Assembly: GCA_944390355.1 (NCBI GenBank)
Contig: CALXPT010000005.1
Span: 22,298-86,297, forward strand
Reading direction: 5' to 3'
Length of the DNA stretch: 64,000 bases
Origin: an uncultured Alphaproteobacteria bacterium
Lineage (GTDB): Bacteria; Pseudomonadota; Alphaproteobacteria; RF32; CAG-239
Part shown: piece after piece, positions 50,678 through 59,821 of the stretch
Numbering within the stretch: the stretch's first letter is position 1
Layout of the letters: every line of letters begins with the position of its first letter
Notes under the pieces: model-generated
Told to the model about the DNA's origin: nothing
Databases searched by the model: none
What the model saw: only the letters and a program-made list of their open reading frames with translations
Program-made: the position numbers and the translations under genes

Positions 50678-52051
50678 TTGGTTAAAAAAAGCATAGAATA
50701 TGTGTGCCAAACTTGTGGTGCCGTTTATCCGAAATGGCAAGGAAAGTGCGATTCATGCGGTGAGTGGAACACGATTGTTGAGGAGAAAATAGCAGCAGAA
50801 GGCTTTAGCAATCTTTCACCGAAAAAAAAAGGCGGAATAATAGATTTTGTGCCGTTGTACGGCGAAGAAAAAGCACTCTCTCGTTTGTCGACGGGGATAA
50901 AGGAACTCGACCGCGTATCGGGAGGCGGCCTTGTCCCTGGGTCGGTTATTTTAGTCGGCGGCGACCCCGGAATTGGCAAATCGACATTGCTTTTGCAGGT
51001 GAGTGCCTCAATTGCGTCTTCGGCAGGCAATCCTGAATGTTACTATATTTCGGGAGAAGAAGCGATAGACCAAGTGCGTATTCGAGCCAAACGCCTGCAT
51101 CTGGAACAAACGCCGGTAAAATTAGCAAGTGCGACGGAAGTAAAAGATATCGTTGCCACGTTAGAAAAATCAAATGCAGCGGTAGTTGTGATAGATTCGA
51201 TACAAACCATGTATCTGGATGAAGTAGAATCAACCCCCGGAAGTGTAGCACAGGTCAGAGCCTGCGCCTATGAACTGATAAAATTAGCCAAGCGCAAAGG
51301 ATTTGCATTATTTTTGGTCGGACATGTAACCAAGCAGGGAGCTTTAGCCGGACCGAGAGTATTGGAGCATATGGTTGATACGGTTTTGTATTTTGAAGGC
51401 GAGAGGGGGCATCATTTTCGTATTTTGCGAGCCGTAAAAAACCGCTTTGGAGCCACGGATGAGATAGGCGTATTTGAAATGCAGGACCAAGGTTTGGTTG
51501 AAGTAGAAAATCCTTCGGCACTATTTTTAGCCGAGCGTCAGGGAAACATATCAGGGTCATGCGTCTTTGCAGGCATAGAGGGCTCAAGACCATTGTTAGT
51601 AGAGATACAAGCACTGGTATGTCCGACGAGCTACGCCAGCCCGCGCCGAGCGGTTGTTGGCTGGGATTCGAACAGATTATCAATGGTCTTGGCGGTTTTA
51701 GAAGCCAGATGCGGAATGAATTTCAGTTCACAAGATATATATTTAAATATCGCAGGGGGATTAAAGATATCGGAACCTGCGGCAGATTTAGCGGTAGCCA
51801 TGGCAGTAATATCATCATTGACCAACAAGCCGTTGCCCTCAGACATGGTAATATTCGGAGAGATAGGCTTGTCAGGTGAGATAAGGGCGGTATCGCAAGC
51901 AAGTGCACGCCTAAAAGAGGCACAAAAGCTGGGATTCAAGAGTGCGATAGCACCCTCAAACTTAATCAATAAAGACAAAAAGAACCGCGCAATGGACATA
52001 GCCGTACATGAAATCGGCAATGTCCAACGCTTAATCAATTGGTTTAATTAG
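50678..52051 (+). CDS. radA: RadA/Sms DNA-repair ATPase
   Basis: Branch-migration helicase aiding recombination repair. It is 457 residues from a TTG start with GGAG 7 nt ahead. The N-terminal zinc finger (YVCQTCGAVYPKWQGKCDSC) is followed by the RecA-like core: Walker A GGDPGIGKSTLLLQV near residue 95, VVVIDSIQTMYLDE, the RadA-specific KNRFG motif (RAVKNRFGATDEIG), and the C-terminal Lon-like domain (ISEPAADLAVAMAVISS). It precedes cvpA by 10 bp, as in other alphaproteobacteria. Confidence 0.95.
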   Translation: MVKKSIEYVCQTCGAVYPKWQGKCDSCGEWNTIVEEKIAAEGFSNLSPKKKGGIIDFVPLYGEEKALSRLSTGIKELDRVSGGGLVPGSVILVGGDPGIGKSTLLLQVSASIASSAGNPECYYISGEEAIDQVRIRAKRLHLEQTPVKLASATEVKDIVATLEKSNAAVVVIDSIQTMYLDEVESTPGSVAQVRACAYELIKLAKRKGFALFLVGHVTKQGALAGPRVLEHMVDTVLYFEGERGHHFRILRAVKNRFGATDEIGVFEMQDQGLVEVENPSALFLAERQGNISGSCVFAGIEGSRPLLVEIQALVCPTSYASPRRAVVGWDSNRLSMVLAVLEARCGMNFSSQDIYLNIAGGLKISEPAADLAVAMAVISSLTNKPLPSDMVIFGEIGLSGEIRAVSQASARLKEAQKLGFKSAIAPSNLINKDKKNRAMDIAVHEIGNVQRLINWFN

Positions 52052-52061
52052 GAACAAAAAG

Positions 52062-52823
52062 ATGACAGATATGAATAACTTGGACGTTATTATTTTAATA
52101 ATCGTAGGCATATCGGCATTGATAGCCTATAGCCGAGGTTTAATCAAAGAGGTTTTATCCATCGTCGGGTGGATTCTGGGGTGTATAGCCGTCATTTATC
52201 TTTTGCCGATATTAAACCCGATAACAATGGAATATGTAAAAAATGGTACCTTTGCCGGTGTTTTGACCGCCGTAGCAATATTGATTTTATTTTTAGTTTG
52301 TTGGGTATTATTTACAGCCAAAATAGTCGGCAAGGTGCGAACCAGCAAATTAGGCGGACTGGATCGTATGCTGGGATTATTTTTTGGCATAGCCCGTGCC
52401 TGTTTATTGATAATATTATGCTATATATTGATAGGCTGGGTAGTTCCGCCGGAAAAGCAATCGCCGATATTGCAGGAATCAAAATATTATACATTGGCAG
52501 GAACTTTTGCGGATCCGATTGAAAATCTGATTCCGGAAGAGACCTTGGAAAAAATCAAAAATTCTTCATTTTTGAGTACGCCGAAAAAAGAAAAAGCATC
52601 GGAAGAAAAAACGATTGAAGAAAACAAAGTAAAGAAAAAGGCTCATAAAATTGAAAAAGAAAAGGAGCAAGAAAAAACAGAGCAAGAAGAGCTGTTTAAC
52701 AAATTAACGCAGCCGAAAATCAAGAAGAAAAATCCGACACCGAAAGCAAAGGAGAATTTTGACGGTTACAATAAGAATGAACGAGCCGATTTAGATAGAT
52801 TGATAGAAAACATCGAAGAATAA
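52062..52823 (+). CDS. cvpA: CvpA-family membrane protein
   Basis: A 253-residue protein with four hydrophobic helices in the first 130 residues (LDVIILIIVGISALIAYSRG; VLSIVGWILGCIAVIYLLP; FAGVLTAVAILILFLVCWVL; IARACLLIILCYILIGWVV) characteristic of the CvpA/colicin V production family. Residues 160-253 are a Lys/Glu-rich tail. Role in E. coli relates to envelope stress and the purF operon; here it follows radA, the alphaproteobacterial neighbourhood. A strong terminator follows. Confidence 0.88.
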   Translation: MTDMNNLDVIILIIVGISALIAYSRGLIKEVLSIVGWILGCIAVIYLLPILNPITMEYVKNGTFAGVLTAVAILILFLVCWVLFTAKIVGKVRTSKLGGLDRMLGLFFGIARACLLIILCYILIGWVVPPEKQSPILQESKYYTLAGTFADPIENLIPEETLEKIKNSSFLSTPKKEKASEEKTIEENKVKKKAHKIEKEKEQEKTEQEELFNKLTQPKIKKKNPTPKAKENFDGYNKNERADLDRLIENIEE

Positions 52824-52824
52824 A

Positions 52825-52857
52825 ATTAAAGCTCTCAGAAAATACTGAGAGCTTTAA
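52825..52857. terminator. Bidirectional terminator between cvpA and recR
   Basis: Perfect 13-bp stem (TTAAAGCTCTCAG / CTGAGAGCTTTAA) with loop AAAATA; A/T runs on both sides serve both convergent operons. Confidence 0.92.
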
Positions 52858-52859
52858 TT

Positions 52860-53453
52860 TTACAACAGCTTTCGTGAATTAAGCGCGAGTTGAATAGTTC
52901 CCTCATCCAAATAATCGAGCTCGCCTCCGATAGGAATACCTTGAGCCAATGTAGAAATTTTAATATTAAAGGGCTTAAGTTTCTGCATCAAATAATTAGT
53001 GGTAATCTGTCCGTCAACCGTAGCCGGCAGAGCCAAAATAACCTCATTAATACCTTCTTTTTCGATTCGATAAAAAAGCTTTTCGATATTCAAGTCCTCG
53101 GGAGAAACGCCGTCAAGGGCAGATAAAATTCCGCCCAAGACATGATATTTTCCGCGAAACATACCGCCTCTTTCCATAGCCCAAAGGTCAGCCACATCTT
53201 GCACCACACAAATAAGAGAAGCATCTCTGGCATTGGAAGAACAAATCGGGCAGGGCGATTCTGTATCAAAATTTCCGCAAATTTCACAGGTCTTGACATT
53301 ATCAGCTACATCACGAAGAGCAGAGATTAAAGGCAAAAGCAAAGATTCTCTCTTTTTGAGAAGTTGTAAAACAATGCGCCTTGCCGAGCGTTGCCCGAGA
53401 GCAGGGAGTTTTGCAACAACCTTAATAAGCTTTTCAATATCTTTTCCGGCCAC
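52860..53453 (-). CDS. recR: RecR recombination mediator
   Basis: With RecFO, loads RecA onto gapped DNA. It is 197 residues. The HhH region (ALGQRSARRIVLQLLK), the zinc finger (CEICGNFDTESPCPIC) and the Toprim domain (LICVVQDVADLWAMERG; ATVDGQITTNYL) are in the standard order. It is the last gene of dnaX-ybaB-recR, which read as an operon (12 bp gap to ybaB). Confidence 0.96.
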   Translation of the reverse strand: MAGKDIEKLIKVVAKLPALGQRSARRIVLQLLKKRESLLLPLISALRDVADNVKTCEICGNFDTESPCPICSSNARDASLICVVQDVADLWAMERGGMFRGKYHVLGGILSALDGVSPEDLNIEKLFYRIEKEGINEVILALPATVDGQITTNYLMQKLKPFNIKISTLAQGIPIGGELDYLDEGTIQLALNSRKLL

Positions 53454-53465
53454 TTTATTTCCCCG

Positions 53466-53786
53466 CTAGAATGGCAATTTCAACCCTGGGATATTCATAC
53501 CGCCGGTAACGGATTTCATGCCTTCATTCATCATATTTTCGACTTTGGCTTTAGCGTCGTTATGGGCGGCAACAATAAGGTCTTCAAGAATGTCGGCTTC
53601 ATCGGCAACTACCAACGACTTATCGATTTCAACTTTTTTCATCTCAAATTTTCCGTTGAGTGTAACTTTAACCATGCCGCCGCCGGCCGCGCCGCAAACT
53701 TCTTGCTGAGCAAGTTCGTTTTGCATGTCTTCCATTTTTTTCTGCATCATTTGAGCTTGTTTCATAATACCTTGAATATTAAGCAT
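53466..53786 (-). CDS. ybaB: YbaB/EbfC nucleoid-associated protein
   Basis: A 106-residue DNA-binding protein of the YbaB/EbfC family (MLNIQGIMKQAQMMQKKMED, AAGGGMVKVTLNGKFEM, VAAHNDAKAKVENMM, GGMNIPGLKLPF). It is nearly always between dnaX and recR, as here. It starts 5 bp after the dnaX stop. Confidence 0.95.
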   Translation of the reverse strand: MLNIQGIMKQAQMMQKKMEDMQNELAQQEVCGAAGGGMVKVTLNGKFEMKKVEIDKSLVVADEADILEDLIVAAHNDAKAKVENMMNEGMKSVTGGMNIPGLKLPF

Positions 53787-53791
53787 GATAA

Positions 53792-55555
53792 TTAATCCTC
53801 TTCATCATTAAATAGGTTGTCATTATAAGTGTTAAACTGATTTTCATCATTTTGAGAAGTATCGTCATCATCATCTTCACTGTTTTGAGAGATTTTGCGT
53901 GTAATAGTTTCGATTCTGGCCCCTTTAAACTCAGCCAAAATAGCTTTAACCAAAGGAGATTCCATAATATCTTTGCGTTCTTCGGCAAGTTTAGCATCTT
54001 CTTTTTGAAAAAGGGTTTGCCCGAGATTCCCGCGTACCGTATCGATTTTCCAGCTTTTTCCAGTAGCTTGTTCCAAAATTTTATGAAGGTTCATAATAAA
54101 ATCGGGAGAAATTTTGTCTGTGATGGTCATTTTGATATAACCGTCATGAAAATCATCAAAAGAAACATCGCTTTTGAGGGAATAGACAATCAGCAAACGC
54201 CTTGTTTGTTCAAGATAGGAAATAAAATCCTCCGGCGAATTAAAAAAATTTGCGGGCTTGCTGCCACCCTCCGCATTTTGAGGCGTATTTTGCGTTAAAA
54301 CGGCAGCAGAAACGGGATTAGAGATATTAGCAGATAGAGAGGAGCCATTTTCAAAATGAGGCGCTGTAGCCCCTAAATTAGAGTTTTTTTTTACGTCCGC
54401 CAAAATCTCAGCCGGTGTCGGCAATTCGGCACTATAGGCAATACGAATAAGAATCATCTCCAAAGCGTCAATCTGCACGGGAGCAATTTGCATTTCCGAT
54501 ACACCTTTAATCAGCATTTGCCATATTTTGGATAACACGGCAATAGAAACGCTGACGGCCATTTTTTTTGCAAATTCACGTTCTTCTTCCGAGACGCTCG
54601 ATTCTTCAACGGAAGAAGGAATGATACGCGTTTTGGCAACAAGATGAGTAACATTGATTAAATCTTGTAAAATAGTTGTCGGATTAGCTCCGTTTTTATA
54701 TTGAGTTTGCAAGAGTTCGATAACTTTATCAACATGACCAGAGACCAAATTTTCAAATAATTCAAATGTTTGAGAACGGTCGGCCAAACCAATCATATTT
54801 TTAACGACATCGATTTTAACATTTCCCATACCCAAAGAAACGGCTTGGTCGAGCAAAGACGTCGCATCGCGAGCCGAACCGTCGGCCGCTTTGGCAAGCA
54901 TTTGCAAAGCTTCTTCATCAGCTTGTAACGCCTCAGATGCGATAATTTTATGATACATCTTCATGAGTTCTTCAATTTTGAGGCGTTGAAGGTCGAACCT
55001 CTGACAACGAGATAAAATCGTAACCGGAACTTTACGAATTTCGGTTGTCGCAAAAATAAAAATCACATGAGAAGGAGGCTCTTCAAGTGTCTTTAAAAGG
55101 GCGTTAAAAGCATTTTTAGAGAGCATATGCACTTCATCAATGATATAAATCTTGTAGCGTGCATTTGTAGGCTTATAACGCACCCCGTCAAGAATTTCGC
55201 GAATATCATCGACGCCGGTACGAGATGCGGCATCCAATTCCATAACATCAATATGGCGTCCGGCCGTAATAGCTTTGCAGTTTTCGCAAACCCCGCAAGG
55301 ATGAACGGTAGGCCCACCATTACCATCCGGACCGACACAATTAAGAGCTTTAGCGATAATTCGGGCGGTAGAAGTTTTTCCGACGCCTCGGATACCTGTT
55401 AAAATATAAGCATGATGTAAACGGTTGTTTTTAATGGCGTTTGTTAAAGTTTGCACCAAAGCATCTTGCCCGAGCAAATCATCAAAATTTTGCGGACGAT
55501 ACTTTCGAGCCAAAATAACATATTGATTATCTGAATTATTATCTGTATCTGCCAT
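53792..55555 (-). CDS. dnaX: DNA polymerase III tau/gamma subunit
   Basis: Clamp-loader ATPase. Start 55555 (MADTDNNSDN) gives 587 residues; a longer frame to 55591 overlaps the SRP RNA and is unlikely. Walker A GIRGVGKTSTARII, a zinc knuckle with Cys in HPCGVCENC, IIDEVHMLSKNAFNALLKTL (DExx) and the SRC motif (TILSRCQRF) are intact. Domain III ends near 370. Residues 388-391 are encoded across a run of nine A; both alternative frames stop within a few codons, giving a possible gamma form of about 392 residues. The acidic C-terminus (EDDDDDTSQNDEN) is tau specific. Confidence 0.95.
   Translation of the reverse strand: MADTDNNSDNQYVILARKYRPQNFDDLLGQDALVQTLTNAIKNNRLHHAYILTGIRGVGKTSTARIIAKALNCVGPDGNGGPTVHPCGVCENCKAITAGRHIDVMELDAASRTGVDDIREILDGVRYKPTNARYKIYIIDEVHMLSKNAFNALLKTLEEPPSHVIFIFATTEIRKVPVTILSRCQRFDLQRLKIEELMKMYHKIIASEALQADEEALQMLAKAADGSARDATSLLDQAVSLGMGNVKIDVVKNMIGLADRSQTFELFENLVSGHVDKVIELLQTQYKNGANPTTILQDLINVTHLVAKTRIIPSSVEESSVSEEEREFAKKMAVSVSIAVLSKIWQMLIKGVSEMQIAPVQIDALEMILIRIAYSAELPTPAEILADVKKNSNLGATAPHFENGSSLSANISNPVSAAVLTQNTPQNAEGGSKPANFFNSPEDFISYLEQTRRLLIVYSLKSDVSFDDFHDGYIKMTITDKISPDFIMNLHKILEQATGKSWKIDTVRGNLGQTLFQKEDAKLAEERKDIMESPLVKAILAEFKGARIETITRKISQNSEDDDDDTSQNDENQFNTYNDNLFNDEED
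54384..54392 (-). promoter_or_regulatory. A9 slippery run in dnaX
   Basis: Nine consecutive A on the coding strand (GTA AAA AAA AAC). One extra A leads to CTC TAA; one A fewer leads to ACT CTA ATT TAG. Thus slippage in either direction gives a truncated gamma-like product after domain III, as known for Thermus dnaX. Confidence 0.5.
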
Positions 55556-55579
55556 TTTCAAACGCCACAATTGAAAAAA

Positions 55580-55671
55580 ACGGAGGAACATTGACCTCAG
55601 TCGGGTTCGTTACGGCTGCTTCCTTCCGGACCTGACCGGATTGGCGAATGACTAATCCAATGCCCTCCGCA
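55580..55671 (-). ncRNA. ffs: 4.5S/SRP RNA
   Basis: Small bacterial signal recognition particle RNA, about 92 nt. The apical loop segment GGTCAGGTCCGGAAGGAAGC with GCAGCC is the universal SRP domain IV. The ends (GCGGAGGG near 55669 and TCCTCCG near 55581) can pair. Its position directly upstream of dnaX on the same strand is typical of proteobacteria. Confidence 0.93.
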
Positions 55672-55675
55672 AACA

Positions 55676-55703
55676 ATATTCCCGAAAAAGAAATATTTTT
55701 CAA
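55676..55703 (-). promoter_or_regulatory. Promoter of ffs
   Basis: TTGAAA, 16-bp spacer, GAATAT on the minus strand, about 6 bp before the RNA 5' end. Confidence 0.5.
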
Positions 55704-55730
55704 GAAAAAAATCAACAATTTCTCACACAA

Positions 55731-57212
55731 TTACTGAATAATCACATTTTTTTCTTGTAAAGCACGTCGAATAATGTCCATTTCATCACCATTAGTTGAG
55801 TAATGGTAAGAGAGTGCCTGCCCGTAAATAGCATTTTCGGCGGCAGCTTGGTCTTTTCCAGTAATCACGGGAGCGGGAACATTCATGTCGACGGCGATGT
55901 CAGAAGCAAAATCATTCAAGTTATTAGAAAACTTAGTCGGAGCATTTTGTACCAAAACATTTCCGTTCGGAGTAACTTCATAAACTTCCAAGCTGTGCTC
56001 GTTCATACCGTTTTGAAAGATTCTGAAAATTCCGTTGACACCGACATATCCGTCGGGAGAAGTAATGTATAAGTTTAAATCATCAGGATTCTTTTTAGCC
56101 AAAGAAGAGGCGAGAGCAACCGCGTCATAAGCTAAAGAATAAATCGGAGCCGGCTTTTCACCAAAGGTATTGGCATATTTCTGAGCAAAGAAAGCACTAT
56201 GCGTGCGCGACATAGCCGGAAACCAAGCTCCGCTGGCCATAGTTTCTTTGGTTAAATCCGTATTTTCCCAAACGGCGGTACCCAAGAAACGCACATCGGG
56301 AGAATAGACATCATAGTAGCCGAACATAGCTAAAGCAGACTTAAGTTGAGCACCGGAGGCAGGAATCAAAACGGCATCAAAAGCAACATCACCCAGAGCT
56401 TGCGTGCGGTCTAAGCGTTGAAGAGCAGCCCGAGCGCTGGAACTTCCCTCATCGGCTTGTTCTTGCAAAGAACGCTTGACTTTGCGTAACCTGCTGTTGC
56501 GTTTATCAAAATCAGTCAATTCTTTAACCGGAGTGGTAAAGTCGGTCGTGTTTGGGGGATAAAAAGCAATATTTGTCAGAGCAACGCCGTTTTTTTGTGT
56601 TGACATAACCGCAGCTTTAGCAATGGCAATCCCAGTCGCATCATCAGGGATGAGCAAAGCGAACTTTTTCTTGCCCTGCTTGGCGGCGTAAGAAATGATA
56701 CTGTCAACTTGTTCATTAATGAGCAATCCCAAGGTATAAATCTGTTCTTGCAAAACGGAAGGATTAGTAGAAAAGGCAATAACAGGTACATTGGCTTGAG
56801 TAGTGTTTTCTTCAATAGCCTTAACGGAAGTACTCATCAACGGCCCGAGAATGAGTTGAGAATTTTGGTTAAGAGCATTTTCGACAGCGATTCTTGCCCC
56901 GCTGGGCGTACTTTGCGTATCATAAAATTGCACGACAAGGTTATCGGATTTAACGTCATCAACGGCCATAAGCGCGGCATTTTTGAGACCTTGTCCGTAA
57001 GTAGAAGCACTACCGGTCAACGGTAGAAGCATTCCCACTCGAAAAGAACTGTCTCTGTTATTTTCATCAATAAGATTAACACCGGTCTCAACCTGACTAT
57101 CAACAGCATAATCAGAACCTGAGATTTTGGGATGTACGGATGAGGTAGAAGACTGACATCCGGCCAGCACCAACCCGACGAAAAGAAAAACATATTTTTT
57201 TAACACTTGCAT
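55731..57212 (-). CDS. Penicillin-binding protein activator lipoprotein (LpoA-like)
   Basis: A 493-residue lipoprotein: signal (MQVLKKYVFLFVGLVLAGC) with lipidated Cys near residue 19, then a type I periplasmic-binding fold (VGMLLPLTGSASTYGQGLKN; LILGPLMSTSVKAIEENT; FALLIPDDATGIAIAKAAV; PIYSLAYDAVALASSLAKK). This is the C-terminal domain of LpoA-type activators; the TPR N-domain of E. coli LpoA is missing, as in alphaproteobacteria. Start 57212 is preferred over 57245 for the signal. It is divergent from rsmI, the conserved arrangement. Confidence 0.9.
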   Translation of the reverse strand: MQVLKKYVFLFVGLVLAGCQSSTSSVHPKISGSDYAVDSQVETGVNLIDENNRDSSFRVGMLLPLTGSASTYGQGLKNAALMAVDDVKSDNLVVQFYDTQSTPSGARIAVENALNQNSQLILGPLMSTSVKAIEENTTQANVPVIAFSTNPSVLQEQIYTLGLLINEQVDSIISYAAKQGKKKFALLIPDDATGIAIAKAAVMSTQKNGVALTNIAFYPPNTTDFTTPVKELTDFDKRNSRLRKVKRSLQEQADEGSSSARAALQRLDRTQALGDVAFDAVLIPASGAQLKSALAMFGYYDVYSPDVRFLGTAVWENTDLTKETMASGAWFPAMSRTHSAFFAQKYANTFGEKPAPIYSLAYDAVALASSLAKKNPDDLNLYITSPDGYVGVNGIFRIFQNGMNEHSLEVYEVTPNGNVLVQNAPTKFSNNLNDFASDIAVDMNVPAPVITGKDQAAAENAIYGQALSYHYSTNGDEMDIIRRALQEKNVIIQ

Positions 57213-57301
57213 TTTGCCCCAAAAAACTTCATTCTGTAACAACAAGATAATACTAATAGATTTAATTTAAAAAACTACTAATGTCAAAGAAAGAATAACG
57301 G

Positions 57302-58141
57302 ATGAAAAACGGTTTATACATCATAGCGACCCCAATAGGCAATTTGGGAGACATTTCGCCCCGAGCAATAGAGTGCTTAAAGTCAGCCGAAATCATAGCC
57401 TGCGAAGACACGCGGATAAGCAAAAAACTCTTATCGTTGTTATCGGTGAGCATCAATAAAGAGTTTATGACGCTCCATGACCACAATGAGGAAGTTCATA
57501 CCGAAAAGATAATAAGTAAAATAAAGGAAGAGGGCAAATCCGTAGCCCTGATAAGCGACGCGGGTTCACCGCTGATTTCCGACCCTGGGTATAAGCTCAT
57601 CCGCACATGCCGCGAGCAAAACATTTATATTACGACGATTCCGGGGTGTTGTGCGCTGATATGCGCATTACAGTTGTCGGGATTACCGACCAACCGTTTT
57701 ATGTTTGCCGGTTTTTTGCCGAATAAAGATAAAGCCAGAACGGATTCTTTTTTGTCAGTTAGAGAAATTAATGCAACGATAATATTTTATGAAACGGCCA
57801 ATCGGATTCAAAAGACATTGGAAGCGGCAAAAGAAATATTTGCGAACCGCGAAATGGCCGTGGCAAGAGAAATAACGAAGGTCTATGAAGAATGTATCAA
57901 TGGCACGGCAGAAGAGTTATTGGCGCATTTTTCGCAACATCCGCCCAAAGGCGAGATGGTTTTAATGATAGCCCCGCCAAATACTTCGGAAAAAGAAAAA
58001 AGCATTGATATAAAAGCTGAATTAGCAAGGCTTATGAAAGAAAAGAGCCTAAAATCAGCCGTTAAAGAAATAGTTGAGACCTATAACTTGAACAAGAACG
58101 AAGTCTACGAACAAGCCTTGGAACTAAAGAATGAAAAATAA
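57302..58141 (+). CDS. rsmI: RsmI, 16S rRNA 2'-O-ribose C1402 methyltransferase
   Basis: Tetrapyrrole-methylase-fold enzyme, 279 residues. GLYIIATPIGNLGDISPRAI, ACEDTRISKKLL, VALISDAGSPLISDPGYKLI and ATIIFYETANRIQKTL are family hallmarks, with the C-terminal helical domain from about 225. It overlaps yraN by 11 bp. Confidence 0.96.
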   Translation: MKNGLYIIATPIGNLGDISPRAIECLKSAEIIACEDTRISKKLLSLLSVSINKEFMTLHDHNEEVHTEKIISKIKEEGKSVALISDAGSPLISDPGYKLIRTCREQNIYITTIPGCCALICALQLSGLPTNRFMFAGFLPNKDKARTDSFLSVREINATIIFYETANRIQKTLEAAKEIFANREMAVAREITKVYEECINGTAEELLAHFSQHPPKGEMVLMIAPPNTSEKEKSIDIKAELARLMKEKSLKSAVKEIVETYNLNKNEVYEQALELKNEK

Positions 58142-58481
58142 AACATCGGGAAATTTTGGGGAGTGGCTGGCACGAATGTTCTATCGACTGACAGGATATG
58201 AAATTGTTGAAAAAAATTATATAACCGGCCGCGGAACCCATGCGGGAGAAATAGATTTCATAGCCGCGAGAGGAAGAACGATAGTATTTGTAGAAGTCAA
58301 AAAGCGTCAAAACCTTGAAGCGGCTTCATACGCCCTTCGCGAGAGCCAAAAACAACGCATACGCAAAGCGGCGGAAACATATCTGTCCCGTCGCCCGCAG
58401 TATCAAAATTATGATGTCCGTTTTGATGCTGTTTTAGTTAGATTTCCTTGTTTTATCAAAGTAATAAGGAATGCGTTTTAA
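58131..58481 (+). CDS. yraN: YraN-family nuclease-like protein
   Basis: A 116-residue UPF0102 protein with the PD-(D/E)xK-like core (GEWLARMFYRLTGYEIVEKN; HAGEIDFIAARGRTIVFVEV; KRQNLEAASYAL). Function unproven; it follows rsmI and is convergent with cca, overlapping its stop by 4 bp. Confidence 0.93.
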   Translation: MKNKTSGNFGEWLARMFYRLTGYEIVEKNYITGRGTHAGEIDFIAARGRTIVFVEVKKRQNLEAASYALRESQKQRIRKAAETYLSRRPQYQNYDVRFDAVLVRFPCFIKVIRNAF

Positions 58482-59722
58482 GCCACTTCTTGAACCAGAT
58501 TTCTGGCCTCATCCATCAAGTCGTCAAAAGAAAGCGAAAAGTTGGAATAAATCCATTTTTCTTCAAGTTTATCAAGAATATCCCCGATTTTGCGGTTATC
58601 ATGGATTCCTGCCTCAATAATATTTTGCCCTTTAATAGGAAATTTAGGAATATCCATCGTCTGGATTCTATCAATAATCAGCTTAAGGTTTTCGGGTTCT
58701 TTTTTATTGAGCGCACAAAGAATAAGAAACTTGTGATAACAAAAATCGCGTCCGTAACGGTAGAGCAAACGTCGGATTCCCTCCATAGATAAAAATTCAT
58801 CAAAAGGAGGATTGTTAACGGCCCACCGAACGAACAATTCACGGTCTTTTTTTGAGAATTTAATCCGCATAGCCAAGTTTTCGGCCAATCTTTCTTCGGG
58901 TTCAAACAGTACGAACCATCGACGCAAAGCCGAAGGAGAAATATGATGCTTGCTGACTAAATCGATTAAGAATTGCAACTTGTCCAAATTATGCGTTTCG
59001 GGAAACAAAAAATCCAAAATTCCGTTTTTAACCATAATCTGAATGGTTTCGGCAGCTCTGGGAGTTAACAATATTTTCTGAAATTCATCGCGGATTCGCT
59101 CAATGGAAATGGTTTTAAGGCCTTCGCGGTTATCTTTGCAAGCTTTGAGAGCCTTTTTATCCATTGCGCCTTTTCCGAACAAAGCATAAAAACGGAAGAA
59201 ACGCAAGATTCGCAAATAATCTTCTTGAATGCGTTGGTTAGGATTCCCGATAAAGCGAACAACCCCTTTTTCCAAATCGTCGATTCCGTTATAATAATCA
59301 AAGACATTTCCTTTTTCATCGGCATAAACGGCGTTTATGGTGAGGTCTCGGCGGGAAGCATCTTCATTCCAGTCAGAAGTAAACTCAACCACGGCATGCC
59401 TACCGTCGGTAGAAACATCTTTGCGCAAAGAAGTAACTTCCAAAACCTTATTACCGATAACCACGCCGACTGTTCCGAATTTAATCCCGATAGGCACGGT
59501 TTTAAGCCCGTTTTCTTCGCAAGCTTCAACCAGTTCTTCGGGAGAAAGGTCGGTAGCCAAATCCAAATCAAGATTTTTTTCGGGCAAACCGGCCAAAGTA
59601 TCGCGCACGGCTCCGCCGACAAAGCGCAAAGCACCGCCATGACTTTCGACCGTATCAAACAAAAACAAAACTTTAGGGTCAGTAATCAATTTACCGATGT
59701 CAATATAATTATCGCGCATCAT
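58478..59722 (-). CDS. cca: CCA tRNA nucleotidyltransferase / poly(A)-polymerase family
   Basis: Adds or repairs the tRNA 3' CCA. It is 414 residues. RFVGGAVRDTLAGLPEKNLD with the DLDLATD active-site carboxylates, RRDLTINAVYAD, GVVRFIGNPNQRIQEDYLRI and LRFFRFYALFG match the class II family used by alphaproteobacteria. SD AGAGG is placed about 10 nt before the first of two ATGs. An all-helical C-terminal body follows. A poly(A) polymerase cannot be excluded. Confidence 0.93.
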   Translation of the reverse strand: MMRDNYIDIGKLITDPKVLFLFDTVESHGGALRFVGGAVRDTLAGLPEKNLDLDLATDLSPEELVEACEENGLKTVPIGIKFGTVGVVIGNKVLEVTSLRKDVSTDGRHAVVEFTSDWNEDASRRDLTINAVYADEKGNVFDYYNGIDDLEKGVVRFIGNPNQRIQEDYLRILRFFRFYALFGKGAMDKKALKACKDNREGLKTISIERIRDEFQKILLTPRAAETIQIMVKNGILDFLFPETHNLDKLQFLIDLVSKHHISPSALRRWFVLFEPEERLAENLAMRIKFSKKDRELFVRWAVNNPPFDEFLSMEGIRRLLYRYGRDFCYHKFLILCALNKKEPENLKLIIDRIQTMDIPKFPIKGQNIIEAGIHDNRKIGDILDKLEEKWIYSNFSLSFDDLMDEARNLVQEVA

Positions 59723-59821
59723 TTTTCAAAAATCCTCTAAACTTTAGCCACGAAGTTAACATTTTTTATAGATATTGCAATTATAATCTTCACAAACTAA
59801 CCGATAATGTGAGAAAAAAGG

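Noticed and set aside
55556..55591. Longer DnaX start at 55591
   Set aside because: Would place coding sequence over the 3' end of the SRP RNA; ATG at 55555 gives a normal N-terminus.
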